The notes below the pieces were generated by a model that ran no database searches, was not told the origin of the DNA, and worked only from the letters and a program-made list of their open reading frames with translations. 33,862 nt of DNA from an uncultured Sphingomonas sp. (lineage in GTDB: Bacteria; Pseudomonadota; Alphaproteobacteria; Sphingomonadales; Sphingomonadaceae), in assembly GCF_913778135.1 (NCBI RefSeq), contig NZ_CAJYVU010000142.1:1-33862 (forward strand), written 5' to 3'. The translations under genes and the position numbers were made by a program. Shown here one piece after another: positions 9,739-17,367 of the stretch; the first letter of the stretch is position 1, and every line of letters begins with the position of its first letter.

Positions 9739-10662
9739 ATGGCCATCGACAAGCGAACTGTCACCTTCACCAGCGAAGGCGTGCAATGCGAGGGTGACCT
9801 CTATCTCCCCGCCGGTTTCGACGAGCACGCAAAGACGCCGGCGCTGGTAATCGGTCACGGTTTCACGGTCGCGCGCACGAGCCTGGTCGAGGAAGGCCGG
9901 CTCTTCGCGGAGGCGGGCTATGTCACCCTGGCGATCGACTACCGCCATTTCGGCGGATCGGGAGGCGAGCCGCGTGGACGGCTCTGGCCGCTTCAGGAAA
10001 CAGAGGATTTCAAGGCGGCGATCGACTGGCTGGAGACCCAGCCTGGCATCGATGCCGACAATATCGGTATCTGGGGAACGAGCTTCGGCGGGGGCGTGGT
10101 GACCCATGTCGCCGCGCATGACATTCGCGTCCGCGCCTGCGTCGCGCAAGCCCCGATCCTCGACGGCGATTTCTGGATCCGCTCGCTAAACCGCGAGAGC
10201 GATTATCTGGCAATTCGAAAGTATCTGCGCGATGCGCGTCGCGCGCGGGCGACCGGGGGCGGCGATCCCGTCTTTCCGATGATGGTGCCAGCGGATGACG
10301 GCTTCGTTCCGATGCCTGCCGACCCGGCGATGATCGAGGACGTGACGAGCTGGTATGCCAAGACCGGCGACATGCTGATGCATTCGGCAAGCGAGATGAC
10401 GATCGAAAGCTACGAGCGATTGATGGAATTCGATGCGACCTACACCGCACGCAAGATCGCGCCGCGCGCTTATTGCATCGTGCAGCTGACCGGGCACGAC
10501 GTCTATCATCCCAACGAACCGATCCAGACCGCGTATCGCGTCGCGGGCGAACCCAAGCGGATGGTATCGCTGCGCATGGACCAGCTCGACTGCTACAAAC
10601 CCGGTCAGCGCGAACAGACGATCGGCGCCGCAGTCGCCTTCTTTGACGAGTATCTGAAGTGA
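9739..10662 (+). CDS. Alpha/beta hydrolase (dienelactone hydrolase / YcjY-like)
   Basis: This 307-residue alpha/beta hydrolase has the nucleophile elbow GTSFG with serine S115, and the N-terminal strand and oxyanion region ALVIGHGFTVART, followed by FAEAGYVTLAIDYRHFGGSG. The profile fits dienelactone hydrolase-like or X-Pro dipeptidyl-peptidase-like enzymes acting on esters, lactones or activated C-C bonds. ATG 9739 is preferred over the ATG at 9688 because GAGGAAG lies just before it and the upstream residues look non-coding. Its stop codon overlaps the GTG start of the GMC oxidoreductase (GTGA), so the two are translationally coupled and probably act on related compounds. No signal peptide is visible. 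The exact substrate is unknown. Confidence 0.85.
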   Translation: MAIDKRTVTFTSEGVQCEGDLYLPAGFDEHAKTPALVIGHGFTVARTSLVEEGRLFAEAGYVTLAIDYRHFGGSGGEPRGRLWPLQETEDFKAAIDWLETQPGIDADNIGIWGTSFGGGVVTHVAAHDIRVRACVAQAPILDGDFWIRSLNRESDYLAIRKYLRDARRARATGGGDPVFPMMVPADDGFVPMPADPAMIEDVTSWYAKTGDMLMHSASEMTIESYERLMEFDATYTARKIAPRAYCIVQLTGHDVYHPNEPIQTAYRVAGEPKRMVSLRMDQLDCYKPGQREQTIGAAVAFFDEYLK

Positions 10663-12218
10663 ACGAGGCGGCATTCGACTATATCATCGTGGGTGCCGGG
10701 TCGGCGGGCTGCGTGCTCGCCGATCGCCTGACCGCCGACGGTCGATCGAAGGTGCTGTTGCTTGAAGCCGGGCCGACCGATGCGACGCCACTCGTTTCGA
10801 TGCCGAAGGGGTTCGGCAAGTTGCTCGCCGACCCGAAGCGCGTGCACTACATTCCGACCGCAGCGGACGGCGACATTCCGGGCGAGACGTGGATCCGCGG
10901 CAAGATGCTGGGCGGTTCGTCTTCGGTCAACGGCATGATGTATTTCCGCGGCCATCCCGAAGATTATCAGGAATGGGTGGCGCTGGGTGCGACTGGCTGG
11001 GGTTGGGACGTGATGTCGCGCGCGTTTGACGCGACGGAAAAGCAACTTCGACCGTCCGTATGCCAGGAACATGGCGAACTTGGCGATCGGCTGATCGCAG
11101 CGGCGGGCGCGCTGGGTGTGCCGCGCGTCGACAACCTCAACCACGACGAGCAGTTCGGCATCGGTTATGCGCCGCGCACGATCCGCGACGGTCGCCGCAC
11201 CAGCGCGGCGGCGGCGTTTCTGAAGCCGGCAATGCGTCGCCACAACCTTAAGGTCGAGACCGGTGTTTCGGTTGATCGCATCACGTTCGAAGGGACGCGG
11301 GCGACCGGCGTGATCGGCCGCCGCGGCGGCGCGCCGGCTCAATACAACGCTCGCCGTGAAGTTATCATCAGCACCGGCGGGCTGTTCAGTCCACAGCTCC
11401 TCCAGCGTTCCGGCATCGGTCCGGCAGCGTCGTTGGCGTCGCTCGGCATTCCGGTGATCCACGACGCGCCGGGCGTCGGGGCCAACCTGCTCGAGCACCG
11501 GCTTCAGATGATGCACTATCGGTTGAACCGGCCGATCAGCGCTAACCCCCGGTTGCAGGGGCTCGGCCTGATGCGCAGCGTGCTTCGATATGCACTCGGG
11601 CGCAAGGGCGTGCTGGCAGCGGGTTCCTACGACGTGGGCGCCTTCTTCAAGAGCGACCCGGCGCTTGAACGACCCGATTGCGAGTTGCTGATGGCGCCCT
11701 ATGGCTATCTGTTCCAGCCCGATGGGTCGACCAAGGTTCCCGATTTTCCGAGCTTTCACATGTTCGGCTATCCGCTTAGATCGCGAAGCAAGGGAACGAT
11801 CCGGTTGGCGAGTGCGGACCCCGACGTCCCGGCAGTCATCAAGCCCAACTATTTGTCAGACCCATACGACCGACAAGTGACGGTGGCGATGTTTCGTTTC
11901 ATCCGCCGGCTGGTCGCAACTACGCCGCTAGCCGACGTGATCGCCGAAGAACTAGCACCGGGTCGCCAGATCGAGACCGATCAGGATATCATCGACCTCT
12001 ACCGCACGCGCGGACAGGCCGGCTATCATGCCTGCGGCACCGTCGCGATGGGGGGCGAGGACGCGCCGCTCGATCCCGAACTACGCGTGCGCGGGGTAAG
12101 TGGCCTCCGTGTGGTGGACGGATCGGTGATGCCGACGATGCTGTCGGCCAATACCAACGGTCCGATCATGGCGATCGGTTGGCGCGCCGCCGACCTGATC
12201 CTGCGCCGCCGCAACTGA
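10659..12218 (+). CDS. GMC family FAD-dependent oxidoreductase (choline dehydrogenase-like)
   Basis: This 519-residue glucose-methanol-choline oxidoreductase carries the N-terminal FAD motif DYIIVGAGSAGCVLADRL, the GMC signature LGGSSSVNGMMYFRG, and the C-terminal active site with H457 (GYHACGT) and N500 (SANTNGP). Members oxidise primary or secondary alcohols, passing electrons to quinones or O2. The GTG start overlaps the stop of the hydrolase gene by four bases. Together they could process an alcohol released by ester or lactone opening, which is inference. A weaker hairpin follows its stop at 12226-12251. Confidence 0.93.
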   Translation: MNEAAFDYIIVGAGSAGCVLADRLTADGRSKVLLLEAGPTDATPLVSMPKGFGKLLADPKRVHYIPTAADGDIPGETWIRGKMLGGSSSVNGMMYFRGHPEDYQEWVALGATGWGWDVMSRAFDATEKQLRPSVCQEHGELGDRLIAAAGALGVPRVDNLNHDEQFGIGYAPRTIRDGRRTSAAAAFLKPAMRRHNLKVETGVSVDRITFEGTRATGVIGRRGGAPAQYNARREVIISTGGLFSPQLLQRSGIGPAASLASLGIPVIHDAPGVGANLLEHRLQMMHYRLNRPISANPRLQGLGLMRSVLRYALGRKGVLAAGSYDVGAFFKSDPALERPDCELLMAPYGYLFQPDGSTKVPDFPSFHMFGYPLRSRSKGTIRLASADPDVPAVIKPNYLSDPYDRQVTVAMFRFIRRLVATTPLADVIAEELAPGRQIETDQDIIDLYRTRGQAGYHACGTVAMGGEDAPLDPELRVRGVSGLRVVDGSVMPTMLSANTNGPIMAIGWRAADLILRRRN

Positions 12219-12225
12219 AATATCC

Positions 12226-12251
12226 GGGCGAGCGGGCAGGTCTGCTCGCCC
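12226..12251 (+). terminator. Hairpin after the GMC oxidoreductase gene; candidate terminator
   Basis: GGGCGAGC pairs with GCTCGCCC around a ten-base loop, starting eight bases after the GMC stop. The sequence after it (TGATCCCCTTC) has no good T-run, so this is a weak candidate for a plus-strand terminator between convergent genes. Confidence 0.35.
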
Positions 12252-12280
12252 TGATCCCCTTCGGCTCACCGACAAAGAAA

Positions 12281-12306
12281 GGGTGCCGGTCCAAGGACCG
12301 GCACCC
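12281..12306 (-). terminator. Rho-independent terminator of the TonB-dependent receptor gene
   Basis: GGGTGCCGGTCC and its exact complement form a 12-bp stem with a two-base centre. On the minus strand it is followed by TTTCTTTGTC, giving the usual GC-rich stem and T-rich tail 28 bases after the receptor stop. A second hairpin at 12313-12338, with one bulged base and the same ACCGGCACC core, overlaps the receptor stop codon, so two stems lie in tandem. Confidence 0.8.
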
Positions 12307-12334
12307 GGAACGCTGACCGGCACCAAGTGCCGGG

Positions 12335-14812
12335 TCAGAACTTCGCCGACAGCTCGATCCCATAGGTTCGAGGCTCGCCAAAAGCCGAGGCCGAGAAGCC
12401 CGGACCGGCCCCTGGGGTAACGCCGCCGATAATCGGGCCGCCGCTGGCAAGGTACAGGCCGCCCTGCATGTAGTATTTGTTGAAGATGTTGTTGGCGAAC
12501 AGCGCGACGCCAAAGTTGCTGCCGGCGATCCGACTGATCCCGATCCTGGCGTTGGCGAGGGCATAAGCGGGCTGAACCGCGTCGAGATCGAAATCGTCCA
12601 GCGGAGTATCGCTTCTATAGGTCGCGTTGACGTTAGCGGTCAGGTCGCCGACGCTGTCGATCTCGCGGTTATAGGTGATACCACCGCCAACCTGATGCTT
12701 TGGAATTGAGTTGAGCGCAATCGTGCCGTTGTCGCCCTTGACCACCTTGATGTCGACATACGAGTAGAACAGGTTGAACGACAAGCCGTTATCGAACGAT
12801 AGGTTGGCCTCAAACTCGCCGCCGTAATTGTGCTGCGCGCCGATATTGCTGACGATGGTTGCGATCGCGGTACCAACAAGAATGTTCTGCTGACGCTGAA
12901 CATTTTTATAGTTCTGAAAGAAGCCGGCCAGATTAGTTGATAGTTTCCCGGATCCTATGTCAAAACTGTTCTTGATGCCCGCTTCATACTCTTGGACCGT
13001 CTCCGGCTGAAATGGCTGGAATGCCAGGTCCGACTGCGCGCGTAGGTTGAACCCGCCCGATCGATATCCACGACGAGCGGAGATGTAGAGATTGAGGTCG
13101 GAGTCGGACTGATACTGTAGCGTCGTGTCCCAGGTCACCGCGTCGTTCTTGAGGGTGCGCGTGAATGAGCAGTTGTTGAGCGGCACTGTGCCGAGGCCGT
13201 TGAACAAACAGAAACCCGTTCCGACCCCCGGAATGACAAGCTTGGGCAGCGATGGGCTGACCGTTGCGCGGCGCAGGTCGTTGTTATAGCGGACGCCGCC
13301 TGACAATTTGAAGTGATCCGTCAGCTTGTATGTTCCGGCCAGGTAGAAGGCGTAACTCCGCGCCAGACCCTCCCCGATCTGGCTTTGATTGAAGGCGTCG
13401 GCGTTCTGCGAGAGGAATGAACCGGCCAGCGCAGGAATGCTCGAGGCGTAGCCGATCGATGTCAACTGCGGGAACGTGTTGGCGAAGGCGCCGTCGGTGC
13501 CCTTCTCAAGGAAGAAGTAGCCGCCCGTCGTCAGCTGGAACGCTTCGCCGAACGGCGTTCCTTGCATCTGGAACTCTTCGCTGTAGTTTTCGGTGTTTGA
13601 AAACTGGACCGGGAAGATCAAAGAGTTTGGACTGCCGTCATAGTCTGTATGATTGACGTAATCGATCTTGCGATAGCCAAAGATATTCTTGAACGTAACG
13701 GGCCCGGCATCAAGTGTCGTGCGGTTGACGACGCCGTAGTTCTTGATCCGGTTGTACGGTATCCCCGCGCTGCCATCGAGCGCCGCGTTCGTGCCGATCC
13801 TGCCCGTATCGATCCGATAGCGACCCAACGCCAGCGCTCGATTGAAATTGCCGATGATATCCTGCGGCGGGGCACCGGCTGCCAACGGGAAGAAGGGCGA
13901 AGCGCCCACCTGCTGCGCGATGACGGTGGGTTGGCCGTTGCGCGGATCGATCAGATTGTAGCCGATCAGCTTCAGGCCCGTGCCATGCTCGTCCTGCTTG
14001 AGATAGTCAAAGGCCGTGTAGTTCCGAAGTCGACCAAGCTTGAGTTCGCCTGACACACGAAAAGCATGATAATGCTGGTCGTCATAATCACGACCGGTAC
14101 TGACGTCGCGGGTAAAGCCGGTCCGATCACGATATTTACCGGCCACGCGAAAAGCAAATACGTCCTTAATCACGGGAACGTTGACCATCCCCGACACGTC
14201 TTTCAGATCATAATTGCCATATTGGCCGGTGATATCGGCGTGATATTCACCCAGGTCGGGATGATTGGGTTCGACCAGCACCGCACCGCCGGTCATGTTC
14301 CGACCGAACAATGTGCCCTGCACACCCTTGAGCACCTGCACGCTCTGAATATCGTAGAAGTTGCTGCCGAAACCGTAAGGGCGGGGCAGCACCACCTCTG
14401 CATAATAGGTTCCGACGGGTTGATCGGTAAGCAGCTGTGCTTCCTGAGTGCGCTGCCCGCGGATTGCATAGGCGACGCTGGTGCGGCTGGCACCGTTTGT
14501 CGTGACTGACAGTGAAGGCGTTTGGCTTTGAAGACCGAAGATGTCGGTGACCCCGCGTTCAACGAGCGACGCGCCCGAGACGGCGGTGATCGAGATCGGC
14601 ACGTCCTGAATGCGTTCCTCGCGGCGACGGGCGGTCACGACGACTTCGCCGCTCGCGGCACGCCCCGACGCCTCTGTGTCGTCTTGGCTGGCATCAACAG
14701 GGTTTTGTGCGGCCGGGGCGGCAGGCGCGGGCTCTGGCGTGACGGCTTGGGCGTTTGCAGTGGCCGCCAGCGCGAGCTGACTGACCGCGGCGATCAAATA
14801 CGCGGCTTTCAT
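12335..14812 (-). CDS. TonB-dependent outer-membrane receptor
   Basis: This 825-residue protein has a Sec signal peptide (MKAAYLIAAVSQLALAATANAQA, cleaved about residue 22), a low-complexity Ala/Pro linker, and then GEVVVTARRREERIQDVPIS, the start of a TonB-dependent receptor plug. VQVLKGVQGTLFGRNMTGGA is the conserved plug core. A long beta-barrel follows, rich in alternating aromatic and polar strands, ending in AFGEPRTYGIELSAKF with the terminal Phe used for outer-membrane assembly. GGGAGGAGGATCC before the ATG is a strong ribosome-binding site. Such receptors in sphingomonads often take up substrates other than iron, including sugars, lignin-derived aromatics and hydrophobic compounds. 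Its place between catabolic genes suggests uptake of their substrate, but this is inference. Confidence 0.95.
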   Translation of the reverse strand: MKAAYLIAAVSQLALAATANAQAVTPEPAPAAPAAQNPVDASQDDTEASGRAASGEVVVTARRREERIQDVPISITAVSGASLVERGVTDIFGLQSQTPSLSVTTNGASRTSVAYAIRGQRTQEAQLLTDQPVGTYYAEVVLPRPYGFGSNFYDIQSVQVLKGVQGTLFGRNMTGGAVLVEPNHPDLGEYHADITGQYGNYDLKDVSGMVNVPVIKDVFAFRVAGKYRDRTGFTRDVSTGRDYDDQHYHAFRVSGELKLGRLRNYTAFDYLKQDEHGTGLKLIGYNLIDPRNGQPTVIAQQVGASPFFPLAAGAPPQDIIGNFNRALALGRYRIDTGRIGTNAALDGSAGIPYNRIKNYGVVNRTTLDAGPVTFKNIFGYRKIDYVNHTDYDGSPNSLIFPVQFSNTENYSEEFQMQGTPFGEAFQLTTGGYFFLEKGTDGAFANTFPQLTSIGYASSIPALAGSFLSQNADAFNQSQIGEGLARSYAFYLAGTYKLTDHFKLSGGVRYNNDLRRATVSPSLPKLVIPGVGTGFCLFNGLGTVPLNNCSFTRTLKNDAVTWDTTLQYQSDSDLNLYISARRGYRSGGFNLRAQSDLAFQPFQPETVQEYEAGIKNSFDIGSGKLSTNLAGFFQNYKNVQRQQNILVGTAIATIVSNIGAQHNYGGEFEANLSFDNGLSFNLFYSYVDIKVVKGDNGTIALNSIPKHQVGGGITYNREIDSVGDLTANVNATYRSDTPLDDFDLDAVQPAYALANARIGISRIAGSNFGVALFANNIFNKYYMQGGLYLASGGPIIGGVTPGAGPGFSASAFGEPRTYGIELSAKF

Positions 14813-15089
14813 GGATCCTCCTCCCCAGTATGGCGGTCACGACCCCGGCTCAGCGGTGCGTTGTCCCGGCGCAAAACCTCTTCCCCAATCGCGCGCCGCG
14901 CAATCCGGGATCGGCGTCCTGGGGCCAAGCATCACATTGGCGATGTCGCCCCTGCGCCCCTTGGGTGACGAGGGAAAGCGCGTCAGGAAGTGACGATGTC
15001 ATCGCCACTGCTGTCGGAAGCGTTCGTCGTCGACGCCGTTTCGTGGCATCGGTGATCGGCAACCTGCCGTGCGTTTCAAGAGGTTCGTG
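14813..15089. promoter_or_regulatory. Divergent control region between TonB receptor and E1 alpha genes
   Basis: The 277 bases between these divergent genes contain no convincing gene. An imperfect 19-bp palindrome GTGACGATG-T-CATCGCCAC lies at 14990-15008 with one mismatched pair, and GGCGATGTCGCC at 14939-14950 is a shorter inverted repeat sharing the CGATGTC core. Either may be a regulator site. No clear -35/-10 pair was found. Confidence 0.35.
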
Positions 15090-16070
15090 ATGACCAGCAA
15101 CTACGCCCCCGATGCAGCCACGCAGCTCGAAATCTATCGCCGCGTCGCGTTGCTCAAGGCCAATGACGAGCGCAGCCGCAAGGTCATCAAGACCGGTCGC
15201 CTCGTCATGCCCTATTACAGTTATCGCGGGCAGGAGGTGATCCCCGCCGCGACGATGACCGCGCTGGAAGACACCGATTACCTCGTCACCATCTATCGCG
15301 GCATTCACGACATGCTGGCCAAGGGCATGCCGCTGAAGGATCTGTGGGCGGAGGTCGCGGGCCGCGTCGACGGGACCTGCAAAGGCAAGGGTGGACCGAT
15401 GCACCTGACCTATCCGGACAAGGGGATCATGGTGACGACGGGGATCGTCGGGTCGTCGATGCCGATCGCGTGCGGCCTCGGCTGGGGATCGCAGCTATCC
15501 GGCGACGGGCGGGTCGCGGTGGCGACGTTCGGCGACGGCGCCTCGAACATTGGCGCGTTCCACGAGAGCCTTAATCTAGCGGCGGTGTGGAAGCTGCCGG
15601 TGATCTTCCTCTGCCAGAACAACCTTTATGGCGAGCACACGACCTACGAGAAGGCGACGTCAGCGCCGCGGATCGCGGATCGGGCGGGCAGCTATGCGAT
15701 CCCGGGTGTCCGCGTCGACGGCAACGATCCCATTGAGATGTACGCCGCCGCGCGAGAGGCGGTGGCTCGCGCGCGGGCGGGAGAGGGGCCGACCCTGATC
15801 GAGGCGATGACCTTCCGCTTCCACGGCCACGTCTTCGGCGATGCCGATGGCTATATGGACAAGGCGCAGAAGGCCGCTGCGGTCGAGGCCGACCCGGTAC
15901 CCCGTTTCCGCGCCCGTCTGATCGCCGAGGGTATCGCGACCGAGGAGGAACTGGCGGCGGCCGAGGCCGAGATCGAGGCCGCGATCGACGAGGCGGTCGA
16001 GTTCGCGCTCGCCTCTCCGTTCCCCGAACTCGATGAACTGACCCGCGACGTCTACGGAGTTGCAGCATGA
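15090..16070 (+). CDS. Thiamine-dependent 2-oxo-acid/acetoin dehydrogenase E1 component, alpha subunit
   Basis: This 326-residue protein is the alpha subunit of a heterotetrameric E1 that decarboxylates a 2-oxo acid (pyruvate, branched-chain oxo acid) or cleaves acetoin with thiamine diphosphate. The ThDP/Mg2+ motif runs from GDG at 148-150 to N178 (FLCQNN), and YRGIHDMLAKGMPL and KGKGGPMHL are typical of the acetoin/PDH alpha family. RFHGHVFGDADGYMDK matches the phosphorylation-loop region. The ATG at 15090 is preferred because AAGAGG lies just upstream; an in-frame GTG at 15069 is less likely. Its end overlaps the beta gene by four bases (ATGA). No E2 or E3 gene follows, only a lone lipoyl domain. 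Confidence 0.92.
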   Translation: MTSNYAPDAATQLEIYRRVALLKANDERSRKVIKTGRLVMPYYSYRGQEVIPAATMTALEDTDYLVTIYRGIHDMLAKGMPLKDLWAEVAGRVDGTCKGKGGPMHLTYPDKGIMVTTGIVGSSMPIACGLGWGSQLSGDGRVAVATFGDGASNIGAFHESLNLAAVWKLPVIFLCQNNLYGEHTTYEKATSAPRIADRAGSYAIPGVRVDGNDPIEMYAAAREAVARARAGEGPTLIEAMTFRFHGHVFGDADGYMDKAQKAAAVEADPVPRFRARLIAEGIATEEELAAAEAEIEAAIDEAVEFALASPFPELDELTRDVYGVAA

Positions 16071-17095
16071 CCACCGACCTCGCTGATCCGCCTGCCGCGG
16101 CAAAGGTGAAGCCCGTCACCATCCTCCAGGCGATTAACGCCGCGATCGCCGATGCGATGGAGGCCGACGACAAGGTCGTCGTTCTAGGCGAGGATGTCGC
16201 CGATCCTGAGGAGGGCGGCGTGGTCGGGGTGACCAAGGGACTGTCGAACCGGTTCGGCGAGCATCGCGTCCGTTCGACGCCGATCGCCGAGCAGGCGATC
16301 ATCGGCACCGCGATCGGCGCGAGTCTCGTCGGCTACAAGCCCGTGGCGGAGATCATGCTGATGAACTTCACGACGGTGGCGATGGACATGATCGTCAATC
16401 ACGCCGCCAAATTGCGCTTCATGTCGGGCGGTCAGACGCATGTGCCGATCGTCATCCGTACCATGACGGGCACGGGCTTCTCCTCGGGCGGACAGCATTG
16501 CGACTACCTTGAGGCGTGGTTCGCGCATACCGCGGGCATGAAGGTGGTGGCGCCGTCCAACCCCGCCGATGCCTATGGCCTGATGCGCGCGGCGATCGAT
16601 GATCCCGATCCCGTGCTCTACATCGAGAATCTGCCCGCCTATTGGAGCGGCGGCGAAGCGGCGCAGCCCGGCCATGTGGTGCCACTGGGCAAGGCTTGGA
16701 TCGCGCGCGAGGGCACCGACGTCACGATCGTAAGCTACTCGCGCGTCCTGAACGAGGCGGTCGCAGCCGCCGACGCGATCGAGGCGGCTGGCTTTTCGGC
16801 CGAGGTCATCGATCTGCGCACCATCTCGCCCTGGGATCGCGAGACGGTTCTCGCTTCGGTGCGCAAGACGGGACGCTGTCTCGTCACGCACGAGGCGGTG
16901 ACGCAGTTCGGCGTCGGTGCCGAGATCGCGGCGGTCCTCTCCGAGGAACTGTTCGGCGTCCTCAAGCGCCCCGTTGCCCGGCTTGGCGCACCCTATGCGC
17001 CCGTGCCTTTCTCCAAGCCACTCGAAGCCGCTTACGCGCCCGACGCCAAGCGGATCGCCGAGGCGGCAATCACGCTCTGCAAACAGGATAACTGA
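16067..17095 (+). CDS. Thiamine-dependent 2-oxo-acid/acetoin dehydrogenase E1 component, beta subunit
   Basis: This 342-residue protein is the transketolase-like beta subunit that completes the E1 active site with the preceding alpha subunit. Typical segments are VVVLGEDVADPEEGGVVGVT, RVRSTPIAEQAIIGTAIGAS, YKPVAEIMLMNF and, in the C-terminal domain, VIDLRTISPWDRETVLASV and TGRCLVTHEAV. Full length and an uninterrupted frame suggest a working enzyme. Start and stop overlaps (ATGA with the alpha gene, a two-base gap to the lipoyl gene) indicate tight co-translation. The substrate cannot be told apart between pyruvate, acetoin and longer oxo acids by eye. Confidence 0.93.
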   Translation: MTTDLADPPAAAKVKPVTILQAINAAIADAMEADDKVVVLGEDVADPEEGGVVGVTKGLSNRFGEHRVRSTPIAEQAIIGTAIGASLVGYKPVAEIMLMNFTTVAMDMIVNHAAKLRFMSGGQTHVPIVIRTMTGTGFSSGGQHCDYLEAWFAHTAGMKVVAPSNPADAYGLMRAAIDDPDPVLYIENLPAYWSGGEAAQPGHVVPLGKAWIAREGTDVTIVSYSRVLNEAVAAADAIEAAGFSAEVIDLRTISPWDRETVLASVRKTGRCLVTHEAVTQFGVGAEIAAVLSEELFGVLKRPVARLGAPYAPVPFSKPLEAAYAPDAKRIAEAAITLCKQDN

Positions 17096-17097
17096 CG

Positions 17098-17328
17098 ATG
17101 GCGACCGAAGTACTGCTCCCCAAGCTCGGCTTTTCGATGAACGAGGGCGTGCTCGCCGAGTGGCTGGTTGCCGACGGCGGGCAGGCGGTCGAGGGCGAAC
17201 CGCTGTTCGCGCTCGAAAGCGACAAGTCGACCAACGAGGTTGAAAGCCCGGCCAGCGGCACGTTGAAGATCCTGAAGGAGCCGGGCGAAACCTACGAGGT
17301 CGGGACGGTTCTGGGTATCATCGAATGA
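17098..17328 (+). CDS. Free-standing lipoyl-domain protein
   Basis: This 76-residue protein is just one lipoyl domain. The lipoylation lysine is K43 in ESDKSTNEVESPASG, and LPKLGFSMNEGVLAEWLV at the start and GTVLGIIE at the end bound a complete domain. In known 2-oxo-acid dehydrogenases this domain is the N-terminal arm of the E2 acyltransferase, but here a stop follows and no peripheral-subunit-binding or catalytic E2 domain is encoded downstream. The next gene is convergent and unrelated. It starts two bases after E1 beta, so it should be made together with E1 and act as a mobile acyl carrier, comparable in form to GcvH. A biotin-attachment role is less likely, since the biotinyl motif is normally MKM. 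Confidence 0.9.
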   Translation: MATEVLLPKLGFSMNEGVLAEWLVADGGQAVEGEPLFALESDKSTNEVESPASGTLKILKEPGETYEVGTVLGIIE

Positions 17329-17332
17329 CGGC

Positions 17333-17361
17333 CCCGGCGCCCGTCGCGGGCGGGCGCCGGG
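17333..17361. terminator. GC-rich hairpin between convergent operons
   Basis: CCCGGCGCCCG pairs exactly with CGGGCGCCGGG (11 bp) around a seven-base loop, placed four bases after the lipoyl gene stop and seven bases from the stop of the convergent acyl-CoA dehydrogenase gene. No T-run follows on either side, so it may be a two-way attenuator or a Rho-assisted terminator. Confidence 0.5.
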
Positions 17362-17367
17362 CACCCA

